A DNA stretch of 21,580 bases from JACVRW01 sp035645115 (GTDB taxonomy: Bacteria > Actinomycetota > Thermoleophilia > Solirubrobacterales > Thermoleophilaceae): NCBI GenBank assembly GCA_035645115.1, contig DASQNF010000217.1:1-21580 (forward strand). The letters are read 5' to 3'. A model generated the notes under the pieces. That model was not told the DNA's origin and did no database searches. It saw nothing but the letters and a program-made list of their open reading frames with translations. The translations under genes were made by a program, and so were the position numbers. Every line of letters starts with the position of its first letter. The first letter of the stretch is position 1. Shown one piece after another: positions 1 through 7,433 of this stretch.

Positions 1-117
1 GAGGCCGTGGCCCTGATGGCCGAGCACCCGGCGCTGATGCAGCGCCCCGTGGTCGTCCGCGGAGAGCGCGCGGTGCTCGCCCGGCCCGTGGAGCGAGTTC
101 AAGCTCTGTTCGACTGA
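1..117 (+). CDS. ArsC-family (arsenate reductase-like) protein, C-terminal fragment
   Basis: The reading frame is open from the window edge and ends at TGA 115-117, giving the last 38 residues. The visible tail contains LMAEHPALMQRPVVV followed by RGERAVLARPVERV. This matches the conserved end of ArsC/Spx-type thioredoxin-fold reductases, where 'HPxLmqRPvv' carries a conserved arginine near the oxyanion site. The catalytic cysteine lies outside the window, so arsenate reduction cannot be confirmed and the call is to the family only. It ends 5 nt before the ppx start, so the two genes are probably co-transcribed. Confidence 0.75.
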   Translation, partial: EAVALMAEHPALMQRPVVVRGERAVLARPVERVQALFD

Positions 118-122
118 TCGAG

Positions 123-1034
123 ATGCGCGTGGGCGTGATCGACCTGGGCACGAACACCACGCGCCTGCTCGTGGCGCGGGTCGAGGACGGCGTGCTCGAG
201 GAGCTCGACAAGCGCACCACGATCACGAGACTCGGCCAGGGCGTCGACTCGAGCGGCCGGCTGGCCGACGAGGCGATGGACCGGGTGCGCGACGCGCTCG
301 CGGGCTACCGCGAGGCGATGGACCGCTTCGAGGTGGAGCGGGTGATCGCGGTGGCCACGAGCGCGATGCGGGACGCCGCGAACGGACCGGCGTTCAGCGA
401 CGAGCTGCGCGAGCGCTTCGGGATCGACGCCCGCACGATCTCGGGTGACGAGGAGGCGCGGCTGACGTTCCTGGGAGCGACCGCCGGGCGGGCGGCCAGA
501 GCCTCGACCTGGGTGATCGACATCGGCGGTGGCTCGACGGAGTACGTGGTGGGCAGCGAAGCCGGCAAGCTCGACTTCCACGTGTCGACGCAGATGGGCT
601 CGGTGCGTCACTCCGAGCGCTTCCTCGCCGGCGACCCGCCGCGGCACGAGGAGCTCGAGGCGCTCGCGGCCGACGTGCGCCGGGTCATGGAGGAGAGCGT
701 GCCGGCGGATGTGAGGCAGCGGAGCGCACAGGGAATAGCCGTCGCGGGCACCGCGACGACGCTCGCGGCGATCGACCAGCAGCTCGACCCCTACGACGCC
801 TCGAAGGTCCACGGCTACCGGCTCCCGCTCGCGGCGTGCGAGCGCATCCAGGCGATGCTCGCCACGCTGCCGCTCGAGGAGCGGCGCGAGGTGACCGGGC
901 TGCACCCCGACCGGGCCCCGACGATCGTGGCCGGCGTGACGATCCTGGTGGAGTCGATCCGCGCGTTCGGCGCGGATGAGATCGAGGTGAGCGAGAACGA
1001 CATCCTCCACGGAGCCGCGCTCGCCGCGGCCTGA
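123..1034 (+). CDS. ppx: Ppx/GppA-family exopolyphosphatase
   Basis: This 303-aa protein has the ASKHA (actin-like ATPase) fold of exopolyphosphatase / guanosine-pentaphosphatase, which trims phosphate from polyphosphate or removes a phosphate from pppGpp in the cytoplasm. The phosphate-1 motif DLGTNTTRLL is at residues 7-16. The SGDEEARLTFLGA segment, carrying the family's catalytic glutamate, is at about 107-119. The phosphate-2 motif DIGGGSTEYV is at 133-142, and AGTATTLAA follows in the C-terminal half. The length of about 300 aa is that of the short actinobacterial form lacking the C-terminal HD domain. ATG 123 is chosen because the phosphate-1 motif begins seven residues in and the upstream gene stops 5 nt before. 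Whether polyphosphate or pppGpp is preferred cannot be read from the sequence. Confidence 0.93.
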   Translation: MRVGVIDLGTNTTRLLVARVEDGVLEELDKRTTITRLGQGVDSSGRLADEAMDRVRDALAGYREAMDRFEVERVIAVATSAMRDAANGPAFSDELRERFGIDARTISGDEEARLTFLGATAGRAARASTWVIDIGGGSTEYVVGSEAGKLDFHVSTQMGSVRHSERFLAGDPPRHEELEALAADVRRVMEESVPADVRQRSAQGIAVAGTATTLAAIDQQLDPYDASKVHGYRLPLAACERIQAMLATLPLEERREVTGLHPDRAPTIVAGVTILVESIRAFGADEIEVSENDILHGAALAAA

Positions 1035-1326
1035 CCGCCGCGCGCCGAACACAAGCCGGCCGGATGCCCCCCACCCGAGGCGAACAGAGAACCGCCCGCG
1101 TCCTGCGGGCGGCTCTCCAAACGGCCCCATCAGGACGGGCAGGGGTACGTGCCATGAAAGGGCCTTGTGGCTCGGACGGCGGGAGGCGCCGATACGATGC
1201 GGCTTCGCCCGAGCCTATGTACCAGGAGGAGCGACCAGGCCGTCTTGCGGCACGGCTCGCTCCGCCCAGCGCGGCCCACTATAGACCAGATGCACCCCCG
1301 GGGGAAGGGGCGAAATCGATGTTCTC
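1035..1326. other. Intergenic region between convergent ppx and the ilvG-like gene
   Basis: About 290 bp lie between the ends of two convergent genes. The region holds a strong hairpin at 1087-1117. A TACGAT hexamer at 1193-1198 precedes a 45-codon reading frame (1217-1354) that runs into the 3' end of the ilvG-like gene on the other strand. I see no family, no clear ribosome site and no convincing RNA gene, and treat the rest as spacer. Confidence 0.5.
1087..1117 (+). terminator. Hairpin downstream of ppx
   Basis: The arms are GAGAACCGCCCGC and GCGGGCGGCTCTC around a 5-nt loop, giving a 13-bp stem with one A/G mismatch, 52 nt after the ppx stop. There is no T tract, as is usual for high-GC actinobacterial terminators. 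It could also stop transcription coming from the opposite strand. Confidence 0.6.
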
Positions 1327-2994
1327 TCAGGCCAGATTCGACCTGCGCGGATAGGCAACCGTGGGGTCGGTGAGAACGTTCACGAGCGCCGGCTTGCCGC
1401 ACGCGAACGCGCGCTCGAGCGCGGGGCGCAGCTCGTCCGGCGACGACACGAGCTCGCCGTGGCCGCCCAGCGCCCGCACCAGCTCGTCGTAGCGGCACCC
1501 CGGCTGCAGGTCGGCGGCCACCGAGTACCCGTAGAGGAGCTCCATCGGGTGCTTCTCGAGCGCCCAGATGCCGTTGTTGCCCATCACGCCGACCACCGGG
1601 AGGCCGTGGCGCACGAAGGTGTCGAACTCCATTCCCGCGAAGCCGAACGCCCCGTCACCGAGCAGCAGGCAGACCTGGCGATCGGGGTGGGCGAGCTTCG
1701 CCGCGAGCGCCGCGCCGGGGCCCGCGCCGAGGCAGCCATACGGCCCCGGATCCATCCAGCAGCCGGGCTCGTTGCTCTCGATCATCCGCCCGGCGAACGA
1801 GACGAAGTCGCCGCCGTCGCCGATCACTACGGCGTCGCGGTCGAGCACGCGGGCGAGCTCGCCGTAAACGCGCATCGGGTGAAGCGGCGCGCGCGGGTCG
1901 CTGAGGTCCTTCTGCTCGGCCGCGCGCTTCTCGTTCTCGATCTCCCGAAGCGATGCCGCCCAGGCCGAGCGGGAACCGGCGGCGCCGCCGCCGGCCGCCG
2001 TGCGCAGCGCGGCGAGAGACCCCGCCACGCTGCCGTAGAGCTCGGCCTCGACCTCACGTGGATGCTCGCGCTCGGGTGCCGAGGAGCCGATCACCACGAG
2101 CTTCGTCTCCTCCCCGAAGGAAGCCCCGAAGCCGAGCCGGAAGTCCATCGGCACGCCCACCACGAGTGCCACGTCCGCCCCCTTGAGCCCGGCGCCTCGC
2201 GCGCGCGAGAAGAACATCGGGTGCTCGGCGGTCACGCAGCCGCGCGCCAGGCCGTTCAGGAACACCGGTACCTGGAGCTCCTCGCAGAGCGCGTTCAGCT
2301 CATGCTCGCCGTGCGCCCAATAGAGCCCCGTGCCGGCCATCACCACCGGCCTGGAGGCGCCGCACAGGAGCTCGGCCGCCCGGTCGAGCGCATCCGCGTC
2401 GGGCGCCGGCAACGCAGTTGGGTCCGGCAGCGAAGCCGGGGCATCCCCGTCCACGCCTGACTCCATGAAGACCTGGTCGAGCGGGAAGTCCACGAACGTG
2501 GGCCCGCTCGGCGGCTCGAGCGTCAGCCGCAGCGCCTCGTCCACCAGCGCGGGGATCTCGGCGGTCGAGCCGGCCGTGCGGGCCAGCTTCGTGAGCGGCG
2601 CCACGAACGGCACGTGGTCGATCTCCTGGAGGGAGCCCATCCCCCAGCGCATCGCCGGCGCGCGGCCGCCGAGCGCCAGCAGCGGCGAGCCGTTCATCAG
2701 CGCGGAGGCCAGCCCGCTCATGCCGTTGGTCACGCCGGGGCCGGCGGTGAGGGCGCACACGCCGGGCTGCCGGGTGGCCTTCGCCCAGCCCTCGGCGGCG
2801 AACACGGCCGACTGCTCGTGCCGCACGTCGACGATGTCGATGCCCTCCTCGCGGCAGCCGTCGTAGATCGAGAACAGGTGGCCGCCCGACAACGTGAAGA
2901 GCTTCGTCACCCCGTGTGCTCGCAGCCGCTTGGCCACTAGGCGCCCTCCGTGGAGCATGGTGCCCTGCGCGGTCTCGGGAGCCTCGGCCGACAA
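1327..2994 (-). CDS. ilvG: Thiamine-pyrophosphate enzyme, acetolactate synthase large-subunit-like (IlvG type)
   Basis: This 555-aa protein has the three-domain layout of TPP-dependent decarboxylases and acetolactate synthases. The N-terminal PYR domain has FTLSGGHLFSIYDGCREEG at about 33-51 and the cofactor-activating glutamate in HEQSA (E60). A central FAD/nucleotide-binding-like domain follows. The C-terminal PP domain has the TPP motif from LLLGDGAFGF (GDG 446-448) to NN 473-474. From memory it resembles mycobacterial IlvG (Rv1820) closely, including the ending DPTVAYPRRSNLA. These proteins are annotated as acetolactate synthase paralogues, but activity on pyruvate is not assured; oxalyl-CoA decarboxylase and 2-hydroxyacyl-CoA lyase share the fold. 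No small regulatory subunit (IlvN) lies nearby. The TTG start at 2994 sits 9 nt after a TAGGCT hexamer. The gene is divergent from the dehalogenase-like gene. Confidence 0.85.
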   Translation of the reverse strand: MSAEAPETAQGTMLHGGRLVAKRLRAHGVTKLFTLSGGHLFSIYDGCREEGIDIVDVRHEQSAVFAAEGWAKATRQPGVCALTAGPGVTNGMSGLASALMNGSPLLALGGRAPAMRWGMGSLQEIDHVPFVAPLTKLARTAGSTAEIPALVDEALRLTLEPPSGPTFVDFPLDQVFMESGVDGDAPASLPDPTALPAPDADALDRAAELLCGASRPVVMAGTGLYWAHGEHELNALCEELQVPVFLNGLARGCVTAEHPMFFSRARGAGLKGADVALVVGVPMDFRLGFGASFGEETKLVVIGSSAPEREHPREVEAELYGSVAGSLAALRTAAGGGAAGSRSAWAASLREIENEKRAAEQKDLSDPRAPLHPMRVYGELARVLDRDAVVIGDGGDFVSFAGRMIESNEPGCWMDPGPYGCLGAGPGAALAAKLAHPDRQVCLLLGDGAFGFAGMEFDTFVRHGLPVVGVMGNNGIWALEKHPMELLYGYSVAADLQPGCRYDELVRALGGHGELVSSPDELRPALERAFACGKPALVNVLTDPTVAYPRRSNLA

Positions 2995-3003
2995 GCGCCC
3001 GCG

Positions 3004-3009
3004 AGCCTA
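3004..3009 (-). promoter_or_regulatory. Putative -10 element (TAGGCT) for the ilvG-like gene
   Basis: On the minus strand TAGGCT lies 9 nt before the TTG start at 2994, too close for a normal leader with a ribosome site. It fits the leaderless TANNNT pattern seen elsewhere in the window. No clear -35 is visible. Confidence 0.5.
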
Positions 3010-3019
3010 CCCAATCGGG

Positions 3020-3025
3020 TATAAG
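3020..3025 (+). promoter_or_regulatory. Putative -10 element (TATAAG) for the dehalogenase-like gene
   Basis: GGGTATAAG places a near-consensus -10 hexamer 11 nt before ATG 3037. There is no Shine-Dalgarno between them, suggesting a leaderless or nearly leaderless message. It is back to back with the minus-strand element at 3004-3009. Confidence 0.55.
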
Positions 3026-3036
3026 CCCTGTGGCCG

Positions 3037-3909
3037 ATGGCCGCTCGACTCGAAGGCGACTTCCAGGGAGCCTTCCCGTTCGAGGCGCGCTATGTGAGCG
3101 TCGGCGAGGGCGTGCGGCTCCACTACGTGGACGAGGGGCCCCCTGAGTCGCCGCCGTTCCTGTTCGTGCACGGGAACCCGACCTGGAGCTACATGTGGCG
3201 GCGGCCGATCGCGGAGCTCTCCTCCCAGCGTCGCTGCCTGGCCTTCGACCACATGGGCTTCGGGCGCTCGGACAAGCCACCGCACCTGTCCGCGTACCCG
3301 CTCGAGCGGCACATCGCCAACGCGCTCGAGCTGATCGACCAGCTCGACCTGCGCGACGTCACGCTCGTGGCGCACGACTGGGGCGGGCCGATCGGGCTGG
3401 GGGCGATGCTCGAGCGCAGCGAGCGCCTGCGCGCCGTGGTCCTGATCAACACCTGGGCCTGGGAGCTGCCGAGCTTCCTGCCGCCGTTCCTGCGCGAGTT
3501 TCGCACCGAGGGCCTCGGCGAGATCCTGGCGCTCGGCGGGAACCTGTTCGTGGAGTCGATCCCGGGGGGCATGGCGCACAGAGCGATCGACGGCGCGGTG
3601 ATGGAGGCCTACCGTGCGCCGTTTCCCGATTACTGGTCGCGGGTCGGCGTGCTCGCCTTCCAGCGCGAGATCCCGCTCACCGAACGGGACCGCAGCGCCC
3701 GGCTGATGGGCTCCATCCACGAGCGCCTCGATCGGATCGACGTGCCGGTGACGCTGATCTGGGGAATGCGCGACCGTGTCTTCCAGCCGATGTTCCTCGA
3801 CCAGTGGCTCGAGATCTTTCCGAGCGCCACGGCGATCCGGCTCGAGGACGCGGCGCACTTCGTGCTGGAGGACCGCCCGGACGCGGTGATCGACGCGCTC
3901 TCTGGCTAG
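3037..3909 (+). CDS. Haloalkane dehalogenase-like alpha/beta-hydrolase
   Basis: This 290-aa alpha/beta-hydrolase has the residue set of haloalkane dehalogenases, which hydrolyse carbon-halogen bonds through an aspartyl-ester intermediate. HGNPTWSYMWR at 45-55 supplies a halide-binding Asn (N47). The nucleophile elbow AHDWGG gives D114, followed by the second halide-binding residue W115. IWGMRDRVF after the late beta strand places the catalytic acid at D246, and AAHFVLED gives the base H274. Asp-His-Asp with Asn-Trp is the pentad described for subfamily HLD-III. Related epoxide hydrolases share the Asp nucleophile but carry Tyr pairs in the cap. The native substrate cannot be read from the sequence. 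ATG 3037 follows a -10 element closely. The stop codon overlaps that of the convergent phosphatase gene within one CTAG. Confidence 0.82.
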   Translation: MAARLEGDFQGAFPFEARYVSVGEGVRLHYVDEGPPESPPFLFVHGNPTWSYMWRRPIAELSSQRRCLAFDHMGFGRSDKPPHLSAYPLERHIANALELIDQLDLRDVTLVAHDWGGPIGLGAMLERSERLRAVVLINTWAWELPSFLPPFLREFRTEGLGEILALGGNLFVESIPGGMAHRAIDGAVMEAYRAPFPDYWSRVGVLAFQREIPLTERDRSARLMGSIHERLDRIDVPVTLIWGMRDRVFQPMFLDQWLEIFPSATAIRLEDAAHFVLEDRPDAVIDALSG

Positions 3910-5840
3910 CGAGCGGCGGCGCGGCGCGAGGCGGCCTCGATCGACTCCACGTTGCGCGGGAGCACCTCCACGCGCTGGCGGTTGCCGAAGACCACGTGCA
4001 GGACCACGCCGCCGAAGCGGTCGGCCACGGTGCGGGCGTCGTGGACCGCGGCCTCGACCTCGGTGTCCGAGACCCCACAGGCCTCGAGGAAGCGGCGGGC
4101 CGTCGGTCCCTCGAGCTCGCGTACGCTCAGCTCGAGCTGCTCGGTCCGGAACTGGCCCGATGTCGAGCCTTCGGCGGGTTGGATCACCACGGCGGCGATG
4201 TCGTCGGAGAGCACGCGCGCCTCGCTGCGCACGCTGTCGACCAGCCCGCGCGCGGTGGCGTCGCCGCCGAGCTCCTCGAGCAGCTCCTCGAGCCGGTCGC
4301 GCCCGAGGATGCCACCGTTCACGCGCGCCTCCATCAGGCCGTCCGTGAACATGCAGGCCACCGAGCCGGGCACGAGCGGCACCGTGGTCTGGCGCAGGCC
4401 CGTGCCCACCCCCACTCCGATCGGCGGCGAGGAGGCGACCGTGACCGGATCGTGCGGCTGCGGGCCGACGACGAGCGGCGAAGGGTGGCCGGCGGAAGCG
4501 TATGTGAGCGTGCCCGTCGCGGGATCGTGCACCGCCAGGAGCACGGTTGCGAAGTCTCCGCCCAGGTTGTCGTCGATCACGCGACCGGCCACCTGCAGCG
4601 CCACCCGGGGCTCGAGCCCTGCCTCGAGGTAGGCGCGCAGCGTGTAGCGCATGAAGGCCGTACGAGCGAGCGCGCCGCGTCCGTGACCCGAGACGTCGCC
4701 GAGGATGAAGCCCACGCTCCCGCCGGCGAGCGGCAGCACGTCGTAGAAGTCTCCGCCGGCGCCCGGGCCGTCGGCCGGGCGGTAGGCCACCGAGGTGCGC
4801 AGCGCGCCGATCCTCTCCGGCACCGGGGGAAGCAGCGCGCTCTGGAGCAGCCCCACCTCGGTGAGCAGCTCACGGCGCTGGCGCGCCAGCGAGCGGTTGC
4901 GAATCGCCGCGAACAGGTAGCCGAGCCCGAGCAGGAGCGAGAGCGCTCCGAGTGCGACGAGCGCCGCCTTGAATGAGTCGGGGACGACGGGGATGCGATC
5001 CGTGAAGTTGCGAAACAGCGGAGGCCCGCTCGGCCCTTCGGCCGCCTGCTCGGCGGCGGGCTTGCGATCGCCACGCCGCTCACGGCTCTTCGCGCTGCCG
5101 TCGGAGCCGTCCTCGGCCCGGCCGACGCGCTCGAAGCCACCGCCACCGGCGGCCGGGGCGGGCACGGCGGTCGCCGGCTCCTCGCCGACAGCGCCACCCG
5201 CGGGCTGGCCGGCGCCCGCACGCTCGGCGCGCGCACGCTCGGCGCGGGCACGCTCGGCACGAGCACGGGCGGCGCGGGCAATCCGAAGCTCACGTCGAGC
5301 CTTACGCCTTGCCTCCGCCTTGGTCTCGGCCCCGCGGTCGGTCGCGGCGGGGGCGCTGGGGGCGGCTGCCTCGACCTGCGAGCTCGCGGGCGCAGAGGAG
5401 GCGACCGCCTGCTTGCCGGCCGCCTGCTTGCCCTTGGTTGCGCCGCCGGGCGCCAGCCTCGCGGGGGATGTGCCGCCGGCTCCGTTTCCCCGACCGCCGG
5501 AGCGGTTGCCGGCGCCGTTGCCCCTACCGGAGCCGGAATGGCCCGGGGGGGCCGGGGCGGCGGCGGGCGGCGCCGCCCGGGCTCCGGGGCCGACCGCGTT
5601 CTGCTGGGCGCCCCCGTCGAGGCCGTGGGCCGGTGGCCCGGAGCCGCCTAGCCCGTACGCATTGCCGTTCGGGATGTCCGGCGGGCCGGCGGCGCTCGGG
5701 TTGGCCTCGGCGCTCGCGAGGGGGCCCTCACTGCTGCCGGCGAGCAGCACGGCCGCTACCGTCACGAACAGCGCGACGGCAGCCAATACCCGGGCCACGA
5801 CGACCCGCGTCTCCTCACGCAAAGGGTGGAAGGGGACCAC
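3906..5840 (-). CDS. Membrane-anchored SpoIIE-type PP2C serine phosphatase
   Basis: This 644-aa protein begins with a hydrophobic signal-anchor at about 11-34, followed by some 250 low-complexity residues (Gly/Pro/Ala, Asn/Gly/Ser, then Arg/Ala/Glu). A second membrane helix is at about 290-312, with a short linker before a SpoIIE/RsbU PP2C domain (about 340-555). Metal-binding residues are in GGDFYDV (D364), GDVSGHG (D382), FTDGLMEA (D500) and SDDIAAVVI (D547). Such phosphatases usually dephosphorylate STAS anti-anti-sigma proteins and so release stress sigma factors. No STAS or RsbW-like partner lies in this window. Between the helices the chain should be outside the membrane, with the catalytic domain inside. 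About 85 residues after the PP2C domain match nothing I know. GTG 5840 lacks a ribosome site, so in-frame TTG 5822 is possible. Confidence 0.85.
   Translation of the reverse strand: MVPFHPLREETRVVVARVLAAVALFVTVAAVLLAGSSEGPLASAEANPSAAGPPDIPNGNAYGLGGSGPPAHGLDGGAQQNAVGPGARAAPPAAAPAPPGHSGSGRGNGAGNRSGGRGNGAGGTSPARLAPGGATKGKQAAGKQAVASSAPASSQVEAAAPSAPAATDRGAETKAEARRKARRELRIARAARARAERARAERARAERAGAGQPAGGAVGEEPATAVPAPAAGGGGFERVGRAEDGSDGSAKSRERRGDRKPAAEQAAEGPSGPPLFRNFTDRIPVVPDSFKAALVALGALSLLLGLGYLFAAIRNRSLARQRRELLTEVGLLQSALLPPVPERIGALRTSVAYRPADGPGAGGDFYDVLPLAGGSVGFILGDVSGHGRGALARTAFMRYTLRAYLEAGLEPRVALQVAGRVIDDNLGGDFATVLLAVHDPATGTLTYASAGHPSPLVVGPQPHDPVTVASSPPIGVGVGTGLRQTTVPLVPGSVACMFTDGLMEARVNGGILGRDRLEELLEELGGDATARGLVDSVRSEARVLSDDIAAVVIQPAEGSTSGQFRTEQLELSVRELEGPTARRFLEACGVSDTEVEAAVHDARTVADRFGGVVLHVVFGNRQRVEVLPRNVESIEAASRRAAAR
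5218..5277 (-). repeat. 15-bp tandem repeat, four units, coding RARAE-type repeats
   Basis: Four 15-bp units lie head to tail (5218-5232, 5233-5247, 5248-5262, 5263-5277) inside the phosphatase gene. They encode the Arg/Ala/Glu-rich stretch at residues about 189-208 and keep the frame, so unit number could change without breaking the protein. Confidence 0.8.
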
Positions 5841-6186
5841 TTGTGTCTATCTCGGCTGAGTCACGCTTGGGCTGATGCGGCTGGAGGGCGGATCGAACGT
5901 TCGTCGAGTCCTGCGGGGGCGCTAAGCCGCGCACTGGCTGCGCTGTCTGGTGGGATCCTCGCCGCGAGACGGCTGAAGCCGGGCGTGGCCGAGCAGGGTA
6001 GCCCGCCGCGTCCGCGCAAAGGATCACCACCAGTATCGCGGCTTATCGTTTTTACGCCAGTAGCGAGTTTGGCTGGATCCGCAAATACCGGGAATTCGGG
6101 CCGTCGCCGCCACGTTTGGGCCTGCGCCCACATGCGCTGCTTAAACGCAGCGGGCGCGCCGATTCTTGCTGTCGATCTCGCTGCGT
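5841..6186. other. 346-bp gap between the phosphatase and DUF4235 genes
   Basis: No convincing protein gene is present on either strand. The part at 6030-6090 is less GC-rich than its surroundings. The region holds a 10-bp palindrome CGAACGTTCG (5894-5903), a hairpin near the DUF4235 end (6124-6156) and several GC hairpins at 5960-6020. As the 5' region of the minus-strand phosphatase it may hold its promoter and a long leader, but no riboswitch class I know is recognisable. Confidence 0.5.
6124..6156 (-). terminator. Hairpin after the DUF4235 gene
   Basis: GCGCCC and GCTGC on one side pair with GCAGC and GGGCGC on the other, with a 6-nt bulge and a 6-nt AT loop. It lies about 30 nt beyond the DUF4235 stop codon. 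There is no T tract, so the call is tentative. Confidence 0.4.
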
Positions 6187-6465
6187 TCAGGCCGAGTCGG
6201 GCTTCTTCTCGCCCGGCCAGGCGCCCGTGCCGCGGTAGAAGGCCCGGCGGCTGCCGTGGTCGGCGGCCTCCTTGACCATGCGGAAGATCGCTCCCTGGAT
6301 CGCGCCGGCGAGCAGCAGCCGCTTCCATTCGATGTCGCGGTGCTTGGAGTCCGGTGGTTCCTCGTCGTCGAAGATGCCCCAGAGCTGGTCGAAGATCTTC
6401 TTCGAGAGAAAGCCCGCCACCAGGCCGCCCCCGATCGAGACCGGGATGAACAGGAGCTTCGCCAT
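6187..6465 (-). CDS. DUF4235 family small membrane protein
   Basis: This 92-aa protein matches the DUF4235 pattern. A first hydrophobic stretch (KLLFIPVSIGGGLVAGFLS) runs into KIFDQLWGIF. An acidic spacer (DDEEPP) and a WKRLLLAGAIQGAIFRMVKEA segment follow. The tail FYRGTGAWPGEKKPDSA resembles the family's 'R.TG.WPG' ending. DUF4235 proteins are short, actinobacterial, predicted to have two membrane segments, and have no assigned function. ATG 6465 is supported by a TATACA hexamer only 6 nt upstream. It may share a bidirectional control region with the methyltransferase gene, which begins 120 bp away on the other strand. Confidence 0.85.
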   Translation of the reverse strand: MAKLLFIPVSIGGGLVAGFLSKKIFDQLWGIFDDEEPPDSKHRDIEWKRLLLAGAIQGAIFRMVKEAADHGSRRAFYRGTGAWPGEKKPDSA

Positions 6466-6471
6466 GGCGGG

Positions 6472-6477
6472 TGTATA
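6472..6477 (-). promoter_or_regulatory. Putative -10 element (TATACA) for the DUF4235 gene
   Basis: The minus strand reads GGGTATACACCCGCCATG, placing TATACA 6 nt before the start codon with no room for a ribosome site. It is part of the leaderless pattern. Confidence 0.5.
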
Positions 6478-6572
6478 CCCGCGCGGTGATGCCTGTATTC
6501 AGGACGCCCGAGCGCGCTTCGGTCGAGTCTCCGGCGAAGCCGATCCAGAGCCGAACGCGCCGGGTGGCCGCA

Positions 6573-6578
6573 TAGGCT
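6573..6578 (+). promoter_or_regulatory. Putative -10 element (TAGGCT) for the methyltransferase gene
   Basis: TAGGCT lies 6 nt before GTG 6585, with no Shine-Dalgarno in between. It is the same hexamer as at 3004-3009. Confidence 0.45.
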
Positions 6579-6584
6579 TCCTGC

Positions 6585-7433
6585 GTGCGACTGCTGAGGG
6601 CCGGCGAGCTGCCCGAGCGTGTGGCGCTCGAGGACGACCTGATCGTGGAGAGCGAGAACCTCGATGCGATCCGCAGGCTGCCACGCGACGCGTTCGAGGT
6701 GATCTACCTCGACCCGCCCTTCAACACCGGCAAGCGCCGGCAGCTCCACCGGATCGGCTTCGCGGACGAGCACGACGACTTCCTCGCGTTCATCGAGCCG
6801 CGGCTGCGCGAGGCGCGGGCGCTGCTCGCTCCCGAGGGCACGCTCTACTTCCACATCGACCCGCGCGAGTCGCATTACTGCAAGGTCCTGCTCGACCGCA
6901 TCTTCGGCCGCGAGCAGTTCCTCAACGAGATCGTCTGGGCCTACGACTACGGCGGGCGCACGAAGAGCCGCTGGCCGGCCAAGCACGACACGATCCTGGT
7001 GTACGTGAAGGACCGCGGCCGCTACCACTTCGACAGCGCCGAGGTGGACCGCGAGCCCTACATGGCCCCCGGCTTGCAGACCGCCGCTCGGCTGGAGCGC
7101 GGCAAGCTGCCCACCGACGTCTGGTGGCACACGATCGTGCACACGAGCGGGCGCGAGCGCACCGGCTATCCGACCCAGAAGCCCGAGGGGATCGTGCGGC
7201 GGATGGTGGCGGCGTCCTCGCGGCCGGGCGGCTGGTGCCTGGACTTCTTCGCCGGGTCGGGCACGCTCGGAGCGGTGGCGGCGGCGCTGGGCCGGCGCTA
7301 TGTGCTCGTGGACGAGAGCCCGGACGCGGTGGCCGTGATGGTCGCCCGGCTCGGCGGCGCGGAGGCCGATGCCCGGGGTGGGACTCGAACCCACATGCCC
7401 CGAAGGGCAGGAGCTTTTAAGGCTCCCGCGTAG
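6585..7433 (+). CDS. Site-specific DNA methyltransferase (N4/N6 type), orphan
   Basis: This 282-aa protein of the N6-adenine/N4-cytosine DNA methylase family has its motifs in beta-class order. The catalytic motif IV YLDPPFNTG is near the N-terminus (DPPF 43-46) and the AdoMet-binding motif DFFAGSGTLGA comes late (220-230). Between them are EGTLYFHID, the target-recognition stretch with the KHDTILVYVKD segment, and TGYPTQKPEGIV just before motif I. It resembles modification subunits such as type III Mod, but no restriction subunit lies nearby, so it is probably an orphan with a regulatory or housekeeping role. DPPF replaces the commoner DPPY. The GTG start follows a TAGGCT hexamer by 6 nt. 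The last 21 codons lie antisense to the tRNA-Leu gene and are unlike a conserved methylase tail, so the functional domain probably ends near residue 260. Confidence 0.85.
   Translation: MRLLRAGELPERVALEDDLIVESENLDAIRRLPRDAFEVIYLDPPFNTGKRRQLHRIGFADEHDDFLAFIEPRLREARALLAPEGTLYFHIDPRESHYCKVLLDRIFGREQFLNEIVWAYDYGGRTKSRWPAKHDTILVYVKDRGRYHFDSAEVDREPYMAPGLQTAARLERGKLPTDVWWHTIVHTSGRERTGYPTQKPEGIVRRMVAASSRPGGWCLDFFAGSGTLGAVAAALGRRYVLVDESPDAVAVMVARLGGAEADARGGTRTHMPRRAGAFKAPA

Noticed and set aside
1217..1354. 45-codon reading frame after the ppx terminator
   Set aside because: A TACGAT hexamer lies 18 nt upstream but there is no ribosome site or recognisable family, and it overlaps the end of the ilvG-like gene on the other strand. 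It is kept only as a weak possibility.
3906..5840. Long open frames antisense to the phosphatase, ilvG-like and other genes
   Set aside because: High GC content leaves few stop codons on the opposite strand. The translations are Arg/Pro/Ala/His-rich without domains, while the called frames carry clear motifs.
5894..5903. CGAACGTTCG palindrome as a LexA/SOS box
   Set aside because: The actinobacterial and Bacillus SOS box is GAAC-N4-GTTC; here the half-sites touch with no 4-nt spacer, and the adjacent genes are not DNA-damage genes.
5960..6030. Possible c-di-GMP or c-di-AMP riboswitch (GCGCAAAGGATC on the plus strand)
   Set aside because: Only a short CGCAAAG match is present. The conserved cores of both classes are missing and no plus-strand gene follows within 500 bp.
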